Origin: Triatoma infestans | Taxonomy: Eukaryota > Arthropoda > Insecta > Hemiptera > Reduviidae | Direction: 5' to 3' | NCBI GenBank assembly: GCA_011037195.1 | Contig: JAAEAF010003751.1 | Span: forward strand, 26,958-90,957 | Length of the DNA: 64,000 nt | Shown: piece by piece, positions 34,651-45,179 of the stretch | How the letters are laid out: the number at the start of each line of letters is the position of its first letter | Numbering within the stretch: the stretch's first letter is position 1 | Translations under genes and position numbers: made by a program | The notes under the pieces: model-generated | Databases searched by the model: none | What the model saw: only the letters and a program-made list of their open reading frames with translations | Told to the model about the DNA's origin: nothing

Positions 34651-35687
34651 GTGTTATGGAGCTCAGGTTTGGGGAGGAGTATATTGTGAGGAACTAGAGA
34701 AATTATTTCGGTTTTTCGTAAAGAAGTTATTTAGACTCCCAGTTTTCACTCCAACAGCCTTTATATATAAGGAATGTAATTATTTGCCTATATACACTCA
34801 TACATTAAAAATGCACCTAGATTACATAGTTAAAGTATTCAACATGCCAAGTAATAGATACCCTGTCATTGTTGCCACTAATATTATTACTAACAATCTG
34901 TACTGGTATAAAGATATTATTAATTTGGTAAACAAACTCAAACTTACTGTCGAGATTAAATTGGATAATGTTCATGTTTGGAAAAATATTTTTGGCCAGA
35001 TTCTGAAAAGTGTTAAGGAGGATTTCATTAATTTCTTTTCATATAAAATGATGAATTTAGATTCATATCCGATTTATAAGGAATTGATTTTTGATCTGGG
35101 TTCTAATCACTATCTCTACAGTGTTATGCCACTGAATGTTGTGAGATGGATTATTAGAGCTCGGGCAAGTATGCTAAACGTTGGCCAATTCTTGTTGCCA
35201 TTTCAACATGAAAGAGAAGAATGCTGCCATTTATGCGGGAAGGATGTTAGCTGACCCAACCTATCATTTTATTGCTCTCTGTTCTAAGTTCAGTGAACAA
35301 AGATTGATATGGCTTGGCAAAGAAACACTTTCAGAGCAAGAAATGTTAGATTACCTAAATGGCAAGCAATGGCTATCGTTGTCCAATTATTCTCGAAGCA
35401 TTTCATGTATAAATCTGTAATTATTAATAGTTATGTATTCCATAATATTTTCATGATAAGCAGAATTATTTTTTATATATAAAACTTTTTCTTTGAAACA
35501 TAATATTTCAAATTTTGGACTCCACCAACGGCTTTAGCCATGCTTGTTGTCTTTAGAATTGGTTTTCATAATCTTATTTTCTTTAGAAGTGCTTTGTTTA
35601 CTTTGTATTTTATATTAATTTATTTTTGCCAGATTGTACTTTTTGTTTGCAATAAAGACTTAATAATAATAATAATAATAATAATAA
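34651..35687 (+). mobile_element. 5'-truncated LINE with zinc-knuckle C-terminus
   Basis: AATAATAGCAGT occurs directly on both sides (34639-34650 and 35688-35699), giving exact insertion limits. The reading frame starts at the truncation with CYGAQVWGG, the segment just after the RT thumb in many LINE proteins. It runs about 200 codons to HEREECCHLCGKDVS and then continues after a frameshift (LADPTYHFIALCSKF, then SEQRL...) to a stop near 35420. A C-x2-C then H-x4-C zinc knuckle spans the shift. A 3' UTR of about 230 bp ends GCAATAAAGACTT with AAT repeats. RT and endonuclease are missing. Confidence 0.85.
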
Positions 35688-35699
35688 AATAATAGCAGT

Positions 35700-36490
35700 A
35701 ATTTTATATGGATATTTTGATTCCAAATCACTTGATTGAACGAATAATGTGAACCGGGTTGGCGGTGCAAGGTGGTGAAAATAGGCACACCTACTGATCA
35801 TTTGTATAATAATTATAAGTATTATACCTAGAAAGGAAAGGAGTTTTTATAGATCAAAGACCAAGTAAAGAGTTTGATGATGATGCTGATTTTTGGTAGC
35901 ATTGGAAAAACTTTTATTTAGAAACATTTCCCCGAAAAAGTTGTTTTTTTTTTTTTTGGAGGGGGGGTCTGTAGTTACGTTTAAATTTAAATGGTACAAG
36001 CTTTGTTGGTTTTTCACAAAGGGTGCTTCACACTACGCTCAGGTATACAAGTATCCTTTCCTAACTTTTTTTATGGCCAGCCAAATTAAACATTGTAAAC
36101 GTTCCAATTTAAAAGAAAAATTTGTTAATTACATTGTATTAGTTGGAAGAAGAGAAAGTTATGTGAATGTTTTGAAACAGTTTTTTTTTTTTACATTCGT
36201 ACGACTGTATCATTTGTATGACGCAATAACGGCAAATTGTAGAAAGTTCTAACTTCATATTTCGTTTAAATTCTACCAGGGGGAAATGACAATAAATTTT
36301 TTGTTAATATCGATCAATCCAAAACACCACTATGAATGCATGTGCCTTGTATTGGAATTTTCTCGAAAACGGTTCCGGCGAATTAGTTTTTTAAATTATT
36401 TTTTTAAACTTCACATATAGAAAATAAGTTTGAGTGAGATTTTGGGCTAGGTATGGGATTATGCTTACCTCTAAAATACTAATTTACTAG
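35700..36490. other. AT-rich region with CTCTTAC-like decay
   Basis: The 119-codon plus-strand frame at 35893-36252 spans poly-T runs and a GAGAAAGTTATGTGAATGTT motif like a CTCTTAC end, so it is probably not a gene. 36340-36420 resembles a family module (TTTTCTCGAAAACGGTTCCG). Confidence 0.45.
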
Positions 36491-36665
36491 TCAGAGATAG
36501 CCAGGTTATTTTTCTGTGGTCATCAACCGCTATCGAACGCCATTCGCTCATAATCAGGACGTTTTTGTCAAAATAGTAAGATAACACAGATTTGATGATG
36601 GGCGAATGCCCGAAACCGATCGATGACCACGTAAAGAAGCAGGATATCATGGAAAATATCTCTGA
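36491..36665. mobile_element. palindromic MITE-1 copy
   Basis: It is bounded by TCAGAGATAGCCAGG and GGAAAATATCTCTGA. The arms contain TGTGGTCATCAACCG and CGAAACCGATCGATGACCAC. The centre AATCAGGACGTTTTTGTCAA matches 1345-1380. The left arm is shortened. Confidence 0.7.
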
Positions 36666-36779
36666 TACTTTCCAACTAATATATTTAGTTTATTCAACTT
36701 TTTTTTTATCATCTAAATAATTTTAATTAGAATTAAATTTGTTGACAAAAATTCCGAATTTTAAGCAAATTGCACAGGC

Positions 36780-37020
36780 ATTATATAATAAACTGTAGTA
36801 AAAAATGTAAGTCGTGCTAGGTTTCACTCAAAGATATTTTACTTTCTCTTACTCTCCTAGTAAGAGGAAGTATTGTAATCGTGTCAAATTTTCAATATCG
36901 AGTTTTCACCGTAAAAATCCGTTTTGAGATTTCCTGAGTGCAAAAAAAGTGGTTTTTAGCAAATGGTCTGTGTGTGTATGTATGTGAGTAGGCGTGTGTG
37001 TTTTTTTTCCTTCAGGCAAG
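36780..37020 (-). repeat. CTCTTAC-family end fragment
   Basis: ACTTTCTCTTACTCTCCTAG, then TAAGAGGAAGTATTGTAATC, TCGAGTTTTCACCG, TTTGAGATTTCCTGAGTGC, and a GT-rich tract at 36965-37000 match the right end of 32069-33092 in reverse. Confidence 0.65.
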
Positions 37021-37257
37021 TAACCGTGGACCCAAGGGCGTTTATTTCCACATATCTCTGTAAATTAATACATTATATGTGTGGTTTAAAAGCAATTTAA
37101 GTTTAAAATAATCTATTTACAATTAATATGAATAACTTAGTTAAATGAAATGTTCTAAGCAGTTCAGAAAAATAATCTACTATTTACCAATATCAAGTTT
37201 GATCTAAAATGCAGGTATTAATATATAAATTATGTATATTAATTATATCAATGTATA

Positions 37258-37582
37258 TGTAATGGTTGTAGGAGGAGATGTTGGTTGTGGATGTTGATGG
37301 ATAAATAACACCTCAATATCGGTATAAGATATGTAATTGATATATATGTATATGACTGACTACCAAGGACTGTATACTTTACACTACAAGAACTGAACAG
37401 ACAGACTGGCTTGGCTAAACGATATGTACAATTGAAGTGTAGACTGTGAACAGAATATCTTTGACTCTGTCTCTCGTATATATATACACTCGCCGAACCC
37501 TCTCCTCTCCTGCTCTCTGTTTATGAGTGATGGGGGTTCACTCGCTAGAGTGGATGAGTGGTGGGGGTTCACTACCCCTACA
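37258..37582 (-). mobile_element. solo LTR, family 4
   Basis: It is bounded by TGTAATGGTTGTAGGAGG and CACTACCCCTACA, with TATA on both sides (37254-37257 and 37583-37586; weak evidence in AT-rich DNA). On the minus strand it has GTGTATATATATACGAGAG as a TATA box and CCAGTCTGTCTGTTCAGTTC as in family 2, so transcription is inferred leftwards. Confidence 0.65.
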
Positions 37583-37712
37583 TATAAATTATGTATATTA
37601 ACATATAAATTATATTAATATATAATATATAAATTAATATTAATATATAAAATGCCGGTGTTAATAATTATTATTATATAAATATGTACATAAATCTAAA
37701 TGTATATTATTA

Positions 37713-38664
37713 ATTCAAAACAAATAAAGGACTGAGGCAGGGAGATGCTCTGGCCTGCCTCCTGTTTAACCTCGTGCTGGAAACAGTGGTCAGAAAGTCG
37801 GGTATACAAACCTTAGGCACTATTGGTAATAAATCCGTCCAACTGCTGGCATATGCGGATGACGTGGATATCATAGCAAGATCCCTCCCTGCATTGAAGA
37901 ACGCCTTCCGTGCACTTCAAGAGGCGGCGTTATCTGTTGGCCTCACGATCAATGAAGATAAAACAAAATATATGTATGTCGGAGGTGGTAGCGGGCCCCC
38001 TGGAGACAGACTTCAAATAGATTCCTTCTCCTTTGCGAGAGTTCAGGAATTCACATACCTGGGCTCCCAAGTTAATGCCTCCAGTATCATTTCGCAGGAG
38101 ATCGGCAAAAGAATAATGGCTGCCAATAGGTGCTACTTCGGTCTGGTCCGATACATGAAGAGCAGCCTGATCTCCAGAAAGACGAAGGCCAGGCTATATA
38201 AAACATTGATCCGCCCAGTTTTGACCTACGCCTCTCAGACATGGACCATCCCAAGGGTTGATGAGAATAGACTCCTAATCTTTGAGAGAAAAATTCTTCG
38301 AAAGATCTTTGGTCCTGTGAAGGAGGGAGACATCTGGAGAAGGAGGCACAATGGAGAGCTTTATCAACTCTTCGGTGAGGCGGACGTAGGGCGCGTAATA
38401 AGACTAGGAAGGCTGAGTTGGGCGGGGCACGTGGCGAGGATGGATGTTGGACAGATCCCTAGAAGACTGCTTGAGGCAGCGATTGGTGAAAAAAGAAAAG
38501 TGGGCAGACCAAGGCTGAGATGGGAGGATGGTGTCGCCGGTGATGCAAGAAGTTTGCTGAAAGTAAGAAATTGGAAAGCGGCTGCAAACAACCGAGATCA
38601 ATGGAACGGACTCATTGGGGAGGCTAGGACCCACTTAGGGTTGTAACGCCAAACAGATAGATAG
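37713..38664 (+). mobile_element. RTE-like LINE insertion, 5'-truncated, recent
   Basis: A 25-bp perfect direct repeat flanks it (37688-37712 and 38665-38689, starting ACATAAATCTAAATGTAT). It was truncated within the reverse transcriptase and then stayed open to its natural stop. The 3' end has only about 18 bp after the stop, ending in an AGAT/GATA repeat, as usual for the RTE clade with very short 3' UTRs and simple-repeat tails. Intact frame plus exact duplication indicate a young insertion. Confidence 0.9.
37714..38646 (+). CDS. RTE-like reverse transcriptase, C-terminal part
   Basis: The frame is open from the truncation (FKTNKGLRQGDALAC) to TAA at 38644-38646, about 310 codons. The family copies element RNA at a nicked genomic site. 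Visible are RT motif 4 (GLRQGDALAC), the catalytic AYADDVDI (YADD at 37852-37863), EDKTKYM, FTYLGS, the thumb-like MAANRCYFGLVRYMKSSLIS, then LYKTLIRPVLTYASQTW and the C-terminal RLSWAGHVARMD, GRPRLRWEDG and VRNWKAAANNRDQW segments. Endonuclease and RT motifs 0-3 are missing, so it cannot move by itself. No start codon of its own is expected; ATG at 37774 is internal. Confidence 0.88.
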   Translation, partial: FKTNKGLRQGDALACLLFNLVLETVVRKSGIQTLGTIGNKSVQLLAYADDVDIIARSLPALKNAFRALQEAALSVGLTINEDKTKYMYVGGGSGPPGDRLQIDSFSFARVQEFTYLGSQVNASSIISQEIGKRIMAANRCYFGLVRYMKSSLISRKTKARLYKTLIRPVLTYASQTWTIPRVDENRLLIFERKILRKIFGPVKEGDIWRRRHNGELYQLFGEADVGRVIRLGRLSWAGHVARMDVGQIPRRLLEAAIGEKRKVGRPRLRWEDGVAGDARSLLKVRNWKAAANNRDQWNGLIGEARTHLGL

Positions 38665-38699
38665 ACATAAATCTAAATGTATATTATTATATAAATATA

Positions 38700-40072
38700 T
38701 AATTAAATTGCAGAGAATTTCTTCTATCTTCTATAATTTGGTTTGGGTTTAGGGGCTATCCCTTATCTCTCACTATGGAATCTTGTATTAAGGACTTCCG
38801 TTGTCTCTCTAGTAGGTTGCAGTCACATATTAGGTGATATACAGTTTGTTATGAGGCGTTGTCACAAATGCAGCTATCATCGTCCATTATTTTAAATCTT
38901 TTTAACTAGCTTCTTATATTTCCATGTCCAGATAACAGTTGGGTAACTTTATATGTAAGGTCGAGTTGGCCAATTTTGTCTGATTTTTATGGTCTTGAAA
39001 AAATTCTTTTGTTATTTTCCCTTTTGATGAAGTTTGCCAGATTTCTTCCCATTTCAGCAGTGTTTCTTCATGTACTTTACTTCTTAATGTTACAGTTGAT
39101 ATCTTGTTGTAGGTTTCAGGTATTTGATGATATGAAGAATGCTTTCCTGAGCTTGACTAGAGCTGCCAAGAGAGTAGGACTCGTGGTTAACGAGCAAAAA
39201 ACAAAATATGTCTATGCGGGGGGGTGATGCTGGGCGCGCAGGATATGTATCGATTTTAAGTTTGAAAGAGTAGACGTTTTCACCTATTTAGGGTCCCTCG
39301 TCACTAGGGATAACGAAGTGACCCTAGAAATCAAAAGGAGATTGATGCTGGCAAATAGGTGCTATTTTGGGCTTAATCGCCACATCAAAAGCAAACTGGT
39401 ATCGAGGGGCACAAAATACTCCTGTACAAAACTCTTCTTCGTCCTGTCCTCACAAACGGATCCGAGACGTGGGTCTTCACCAAATCCGACGAGAAAGCGC
39501 TGTTAGCCTTCGAGCGGAAAATCCTTCGTAGGATATTTGGTCCACTAAAAGAAGGTACAGTCTGGCGACGGCGGACAAATCGGGAGGTGATGCAACTGTA
39601 CCAGGAGCCAGATGTAATGAATATTATTAAGCTGGGCAGGTTGCGATGGGCAGGGCACGTTGTTAGGATGGACAGTTCCGAAATTCCTAAAAAATATGGA
39701 GGAAAGGCTGGATCGCGTAAGAAGAGTTGGACGCCCAAGGCTACGATGGGCTGATGGTGTGAGAGAGGATGCCAGAAGCATGCTTGGCATCAGGAATTGG
39801 AAGGCTGCCGCAATTAATCGGGATGACTGGCAGAAGAGCATCGAGGAGGCCAAGGCTCATTAGTGGGCTGTAGCGCCAGTAATGATGATGATGAGGTTTC
39901 AGGTAAGTTTATATCTTTGGATGCCTGTTTGGCTCTTTCGTTACCGACGATTCCAACATGTGCTTTGATCCATGAAAAGTGTATTTCTGGATGGGATTGT
40001 TCCTTTATTTCTAGCAATGTTGATGTGATTTATTCTATTATTGGTAAGTGTTTACAGAATTTTTGTGTATGT
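38700..40072 (-). pseudogene. RNase H LINE fragment split by an RTE insertion
   Basis: The minus strand has LLEIKEQSHPEIHFSWIKAH followed by VGIVGNERAKQASKDINLPE, the last RNase H segment with conserved H and GNE, at about 39893-40015. After removing 39123-39893 plus one 12-bp duplication, the frame continues TYNKISTVTLRSKVHEETLL, then KWEEIW, and TKEFFQDHKN. After a frameshift it gives LLSGHGNIRS, LKRFKIMDDDSCICD and QTVYHLICDCNLLERQ, i.e. the GHG-N-R and cysteine/histidine tail of I/R1-type LINEs. It is decayed by stops and shifts. Confidence 0.8.
39123..39893 (+). mobile_element. RTE-like LINE fragment nested in another LINE
   Basis: It is flanked by AGGTTTCAGGTA (39111-39122 and 39894-39905). 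It starts within RT just after the catalytic region (FDDMKNAFLSLTRAAKRVG, then LVVNEQKTKYVY). Frame changes follow near 39227 and 39410; later pieces include SDEKALLAFERKILRRIFGP, LYQEPDVMNIIKLGRLRWAG, then HVVRMD, GRPRLRWADGVREDARSM and IRNWKAAAINRDDWQ. It ends CATTAGTGGGCTGTAGCGCC and an ATG-repeat tail. It is related to but distinct from 37713-38664, and older because it is frameshifted. Confidence 0.85.
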
Positions 40073-41665
40073 CAACAGCATAGCTCAAAAACGAAAAATC
40101 GTAGGCATTTCAAACTTGATATTCCATTTAGGTATCACTATAGGATCCGACAGTGAGTCATCTGTCAAAATTCCTCAACCGAAAGTATGACTTTATTAGT
40201 TTTTTTTTTTTTACTTTTTTGCAATTTTCTCAAAAATGGCTTCGACGATTTTCTTCAAACTTGGTATATCAATTAACTACAAAAATCTACAACTTTCATT
40301 TGAAACATTTCTCAGGGAAAATTCATATAAGGGCAGTTTTGCAGGAAAAGCGGGGTTAGGTTTTTCTCTAAGGTGCTCATTCAGTTTACTATACAATTCT
40401 GTCATCTAAGTAATGTAGTGGAATCAATTGTCGTGATTCCTGAGGTATGAAGTTAGATGTCTTGAAGAGGGATTTATTAGGCGGAAGTTAGTTTAGAGAT
40501 CTCAGAGAGTAATTGCTTGAATTACTAACACTGAATTTATAAAAATAGACTATATTTTTAATATAAGTTAAGGGTGTGATTTGGTAACAATTGATATGAA
40601 ATGAAAAAAAAAAATAAATAATTTAAAGAGAAAATAATAAATAATTTAATATGATTAAAATAAATAAACTAATATGCACATCTAAGAAAATAATTATAAG
40701 TTTAACCTTGTATAGGGACGCGCTCTCGTACTGTAATGATATATACTGATACACTGAAGCTATAGTGATATAATGATAATACTCGTGATACTGACGATAC
40801 TGTAGCTACTCATATAATGATATAATGATCCCCTCCTCCAGTGGAGCGAAGTTTACATTATTCTTACTCATAACTCACACTAAGACAACTTTCGTAGTGT
40901 GCAATCTTGGCCAGGTCGGCGAGAAATGTCATTTAGGTCAGTGGCCAGCTTTATCGATGCTTATCTTTGATGGAATGTATTGACCCTTGTATTGAAAAGG
41001 GTTTTTGTTTGGCCGCGGCCCTTGTCTTGAACACAGCGGCCGGCTGGGCCACTAGTTATAATTATCCTTTCTTCCTGCCATCCTTTGTGAAGATGGCGGC
41101 TGGCTGGAGCCACTTTGACATTGCTATGACCCTGATATGTCATTACAGTAATATTAAGTAGAATTAAATATGTTGTTGAAATTCCGAGTTGGGAAAATAA
41201 TCGGATGACCGGAAGTGCGTTTTTTGTCTGAAATGCATATTTTTTGTTTTTTATATTTTCTCGAAAATGGTTCCAACCATGGTTCCAACAATGGTTCCAA
41301 AAGAGCTATAACTTTTATTTTTTAACATTTCTCCTAGTAAAGTCATTTAAGGGTACTTTTGGGACAGGGGTTGGTTTAGGTTTCTCTCTAAAGTGCTATC
41401 TTAGTTGATTAAATACAATTCTACCATCCAAACAAAATTAATTAGCAATAAAAAGATGGCCAAATTCCACGTTTCAAGAAAATTAGTAAACCAGAAGTGC
41501 GCTTTCACTGAACAGTTTTTTTTTTTTTTTTTTTTTGTTTTTGTTTTTTTTTTTTTTTTTTTTTTTAGTTTTCGACGAATTTCATTAAATACGGTACAGT
41601 AACTATAAAATTCATCAGTTATAGTTTTTAGAGAAAGTTGTGTGAGTGTTTCACACCAGATTTAA
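40073..41665 (-). repeat. CTCTTAC-family copy interrupted by an LTR
   Basis: 40073-40413 carries AACAGCATAGCTCAAAAACG, GGTATCACTATAGGATCCGA, CAGTGAG and one module. The second part resumes after the LTR with TAAGTAGAATTAAATATGTTG, then TTGAAATTCCGAG, and ends GAGAAAGTTGTGTGAGTGTT, then TCACACCAGA, near 41660. Joined, the two parts read continuously like the reverse of 32069-33092. Poly-T runs lie near 41520-41570. Confidence 0.72.
40414..41147 (-). mobile_element. solo LTR, family 1 (copy C)
   Basis: It starts TGTAGTGGAATC and ends CATTACA, with GTAA on both sides (40410-40413 and 41148-41151). It sits inside a CTCTTAC copy whose consensus is intact around the site, so the integration point is well defined. 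Confidence 0.85.
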
Positions 41666-42332
41666 AAAAAAAAATTATTTTCTATATTCTACTTCCTTAT
41701 GCTAAATTGTGAATAAAGTCGGATTCTGTTTATTTTATATTTAATTTATGAGTGAATAGTTAATTTTGTCCGACCTTATTGAATTCTATTTACTTTACAA
41801 ATATTTTAATTTCAAAAAATTCTTTGATAAAAATAAACAAAAAACATTTTTTTCTATTTTTTTTTTTTTAATTATTAAATCTTACAAGGAAATAATAATA
41901 ATTAATTTATACCCATATTTATTTATGTTTGAAATAAATTAAATATTTTCCGCCCACTCTTTGGACAGTGGTGTGCAAATCGAGTGTTTATTCAGTGTAG
42001 GTCGGGTGTATGTTTATATTTGTACATGGGGTATGGGTTAGCATATATTCAGGGTAGGAGTAATAAAGCGTAAATAGCCCTCTTGTCAGATTTTGTTGTT
42101 CACCAGGTTTTGCAATGGAGTGGAAATCTCTCCAAATATGATTTTATTATAATATTAAATTTATCTCGTATATATATTTAATATTATTTTTAATTATTTA
42201 TTATAAATAACGATTTTGAATTTTTCTATTGTTTACTTAAAAATCTCGAGAGTATTTTTTATTTTTTTTGAATATTTATTAAGTTGAATATTTAATGGGT
42301 CTGCAATGCTGGATAACATCTGGTTCATGCTG
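41666..42332. other. AT-rich spacer
   Basis: No feature is recognised. Confidence 0.45.
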
Positions 42333-42528
42333 GCAAATTCACCAAGTTCATGTTAGTGAGTTCACTTCAACGTAATGTTTCTGTTACCCTCACACTCGTT
42401 TATTTATTGGTTGTATATAATTATGTGGAATATAACCTCCCCATATACAACAAACAAATAAACGTGTATGAGTGTAACAGAAATATTACGTTATAGTGAA
42501 CTCTTTAACACGAACTTGGTGAATTTGC
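42333..42528. mobile_element. long-stem palindromic MITE-2
   Basis: The left arm GCAAATTCACCAAGTTCATG, then GAGTTCACTTCAACGTAATG and TTTATTTATTGGTTGTATA, is inverted in the right arm TATACAACAAACAAATAAAC, then ATATTACGTTATAGTGAAC and CGAACTTGGTGAATTTGC. The arms are about 85 bp around a ~27-bp loop. No coding sequence and no clear duplication at the ends. Confidence 0.7.
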
Positions 42529-42617
42529 TCTGACAATGGATGAAAATCTGAAACCCTTTCAGGAAGAAAATGAATATGCATACAACCAGATGAATAAAAT
42601 ACCAGATTTATTAACTT

Positions 42618-43331
42618 TGTAGTGGAATCAATTGTCGTGATTCCTGAGGTATGAAGTTAGATGTCTCGAAGAGGGATTTATTAGGCGGAAGCTAGTTTAG
42701 AGATTTATTGCTTGAATTACTAACACTGAATTATAAAAATAGAATTAAGAATATATTTTAACAATAATTTGAAGGAGCCTAATGGTAACTAAAATTAATA
42801 TGATTTGATAAAACTAAATAAATAATTTTAAAAGTTAAATAACAAATAAATTAAAATGATTATAATAAATAAACTAATATGCACAATTATGAAAATAACT
42901 ATAAGTGAAACCTTGTATAGGGACGCGCTCGGAACTCAGGTGAAACTGCTGCTGTAAATGATGAATGATATAATAATGTGGCTACTGGTATAATGATGAT
43001 GATATAATGATCCCCTCTTCCAGTGGAGCGAAGTTTATATTAGTCTTACTCACACAATGTCAAGTGTGTAAGTATGTTCTCACACTAAGACATCTGGAAT
43101 AGCGTGCGACCTTGGTTAGGTCGGGGACCAGTGATTCAGGTCAGTGGCCAGATTTGGTCGAATCGGCGACTTTCAAAGACCAGGTGGCTTCTGTTCAATA
43201 GACAGGGCTTTAGCTTGTCTTTGATACCTTTGTATTGAAAAGGCAGCGGCCGGCTGTGGGGCCACTAGTTATAAATTATTCTTTCATTTTGTTATATTTT
43301 GTGAAGGCTTTGACATTGCTTTGTCAGTACA
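42618..43331 (-). mobile_element. solo LTR, family 1 (copy D)
   Basis: It starts TGTAGTGGAATC and ends GTCAGTACA (T to G change from CATTACA). The flanks are ACTT (42614-42617) and AGTT (43332-43335), one mismatch. It is close to copies B and C in sequence. Confidence 0.75.
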
Positions 43332-43708
43332 AGTTATTTGTGAAAGTTAGCTTGCCAAATCGTAGCTTTTCTTACAAATAAATAATCTTATGTCATAAAT
43401 TATTGTAAAAATGTTTCTCTACAATATAGATCTTATTAATCCTTCTCTTTCTTTGGTTTGTTTATTTGAACAATATGCTTCCTAGCATATCTTTTGTTTT
43501 CTATGTAAAAGATGTGAAAAAAACTATCTGTTATGGTACTTTTTCTTGTTGGAATAATATCAACATAACAGTCTCCCGGTAGACCAGTTTGGAATTGGCC
43601 TGTTCCCCGTCATGAAGATGGTAAGAGAAGCGTCAGAAACTACTATTATTTCTTTCAGGTTGACTATTCTGCTTCTTTCTTTTATACTAATTCTCATTTT
43701 ATTTCTGA
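43332..43708. other. spacer between inverted LTRs D and E
   Basis: 377 bp with no gag/pol motif or primer-binding site recognised. The two LTRs are in opposite orientation with separate duplications, so this is not an element interior. Confidence 0.55.
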
Positions 43709-44318
43709 TGTAATGACATAAAGTCATAGCAATGTCAAAGTGGTTCCAGCCAGCTGCTATCTTCACAAAGTATGGCAGGAATAAAAAATAATTTATAACT
43801 AGTGGTCTAGCCGACCGCTGTCTTCAAGACAAGGCAGCGGCCAAACAAACAAAACCAAGGGTAAATACCTTACATCAAAGCAAGCACCGATAAAGCTGGC
43901 CACTGACCTAAATCACTAGTCACCGAGCTAACCAAGGTCGCACAAGGTCGCACACTAGGACAGATGTCTTGGTATGAGTGTTGCTAACACTAATATAAAC
44001 TTCTCCCCATTGGAAGAGGGGATTATAATATACCAGTACGTCATTAGATTATTATATTGGAGTACATCGTTATACGAGCAGCAGTTCCGCGTCCCTATAC
44101 AGGTTTTACTTATACTTATTTTCATAATTGTGCATCTCACAATTTCATTTAATAGTTACCACTTCTCACATTTAAATTACTGTAAAAATATAATCTATTT
44201 TTATAAATTCAGTGTTAGTAATACGAGCTCTAACTTCCAAAAATCTCTAAACTAACTTCCGCCCTCTTCAAGACATCTACTACATACCTCAGGAATCACA
44301 ATAAACGATTCCACTATA
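43709..44318 (+). mobile_element. solo LTR, family 1 (copy E)
   Basis: It starts TGTAATGACATAAAG and ends CCACTATA (C to T in the last ACA). CTGA flanks it on both sides (43705-43708 and 44319-44322). The AATAAACGATTCC polyadenylation-like motif near the end is kept. Confidence 0.82.
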
Positions 44319-44322
44319 CTGA

Positions 44323-44832
44323 TTAACCCATAAATTTTACACCAAAATATTTTATCGTGTGAGTTCTTTTAACACCAGATATTTTATTTTATTTTTTTTA
44401 ATTAAAATAATTTAAAGAATTTGAATCCTTATTGAATCCTAATTATATTAAGCGCGCGCAAGTACTTAATTTAAATGGTACACTCTTCTAAGCGAGTTAA
44501 TGTTATCACGTCTGAAGATATACACAAAAATGGATTTCAAACGCTCACTAACAAAGGGAGAGTAGTAAAACATGGTCGTTTCTAATGTCAGCCAAATTCT
44601 TACATTTCATTAAAATCATATGTTCAGAAAATTGATAAAAGTAGTGAAAACTTTCTAGAGAGAATTCAATAAAAAAGCAGAAAGGCGAAATGTAAAAACC
44701 AAGCAGATACCATATGAAAGATTGTATCCAAAAAAAAAAACACTTTAAAAATCTATTTCCTTTAAATCTTAAGTTAATGACCTAAATTCTGTAGCGTATA
44801 TAAATAAAATATACATATATTTTATATAAAAA
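44323..44832. other. AT-rich spacer
   Basis: No feature is recognised. Confidence 0.45.
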
Positions 44833-45179
44833 TGTAATAGGATCCGAAGAGGGGGATCTAAAGCAGAGAGAGAAACACAAAATTGAGAGTCTCACTCGCT
44901 TCTTAGGCCACACTAGAGTGGGAGATACTGTTTAAATACAGCTGCTCTAGCCCTTTATACGTCAGTTAGAACGTTTATACAGTTAGAACAGTTAGTTACA
45001 ACGCGTCAGCAACCAACTACTACCTTTCTCTTCACTCACTCAAAATCTCTTACTACCAATTTCTATTTACGTGTAAAGTCCTGGTAGTTTGTGTTACTTT
45101 CTCATTATACAATGTTCTGCATTATTTGTAGTTTATTTCTTCTTATAAACCCAATTCTCTCTTTCTCATACCCATTATA
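44833..45179 (+). mobile_element. solo LTR, family 2
   Basis: It runs from TGTAATAGGATCCGAAGAGG to CTCATACCCATTATA with AAAA on both sides (weak, low complexity). ACTGTTTAAATACAGC replaces the TATA site near 44930, and GTAAAGTCCTGGTAGTTTGT follows. Confidence 0.68.

Noticed and set aside
35893..36252. 119-codon plus-strand frame
   Set aside because: Crosses two poly-T runs and repeat-derived sequence; amino-acid content reflects base composition.
40414..43331. One retrotransposon with direct LTRs C and D
   Set aside because: Each has separate flanks (GTAA and ACTT/AGTT), and the 1.5 kb between contains the rest of a CTCTTAC repeat and MITE-2, not gag/pol.
42618..44318. One LTR retrotransposon with LTRs D and E
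   Set aside because: The LTRs are in opposite orientation, each has its own target duplication, and only 377 bp without coding motifs separate them.
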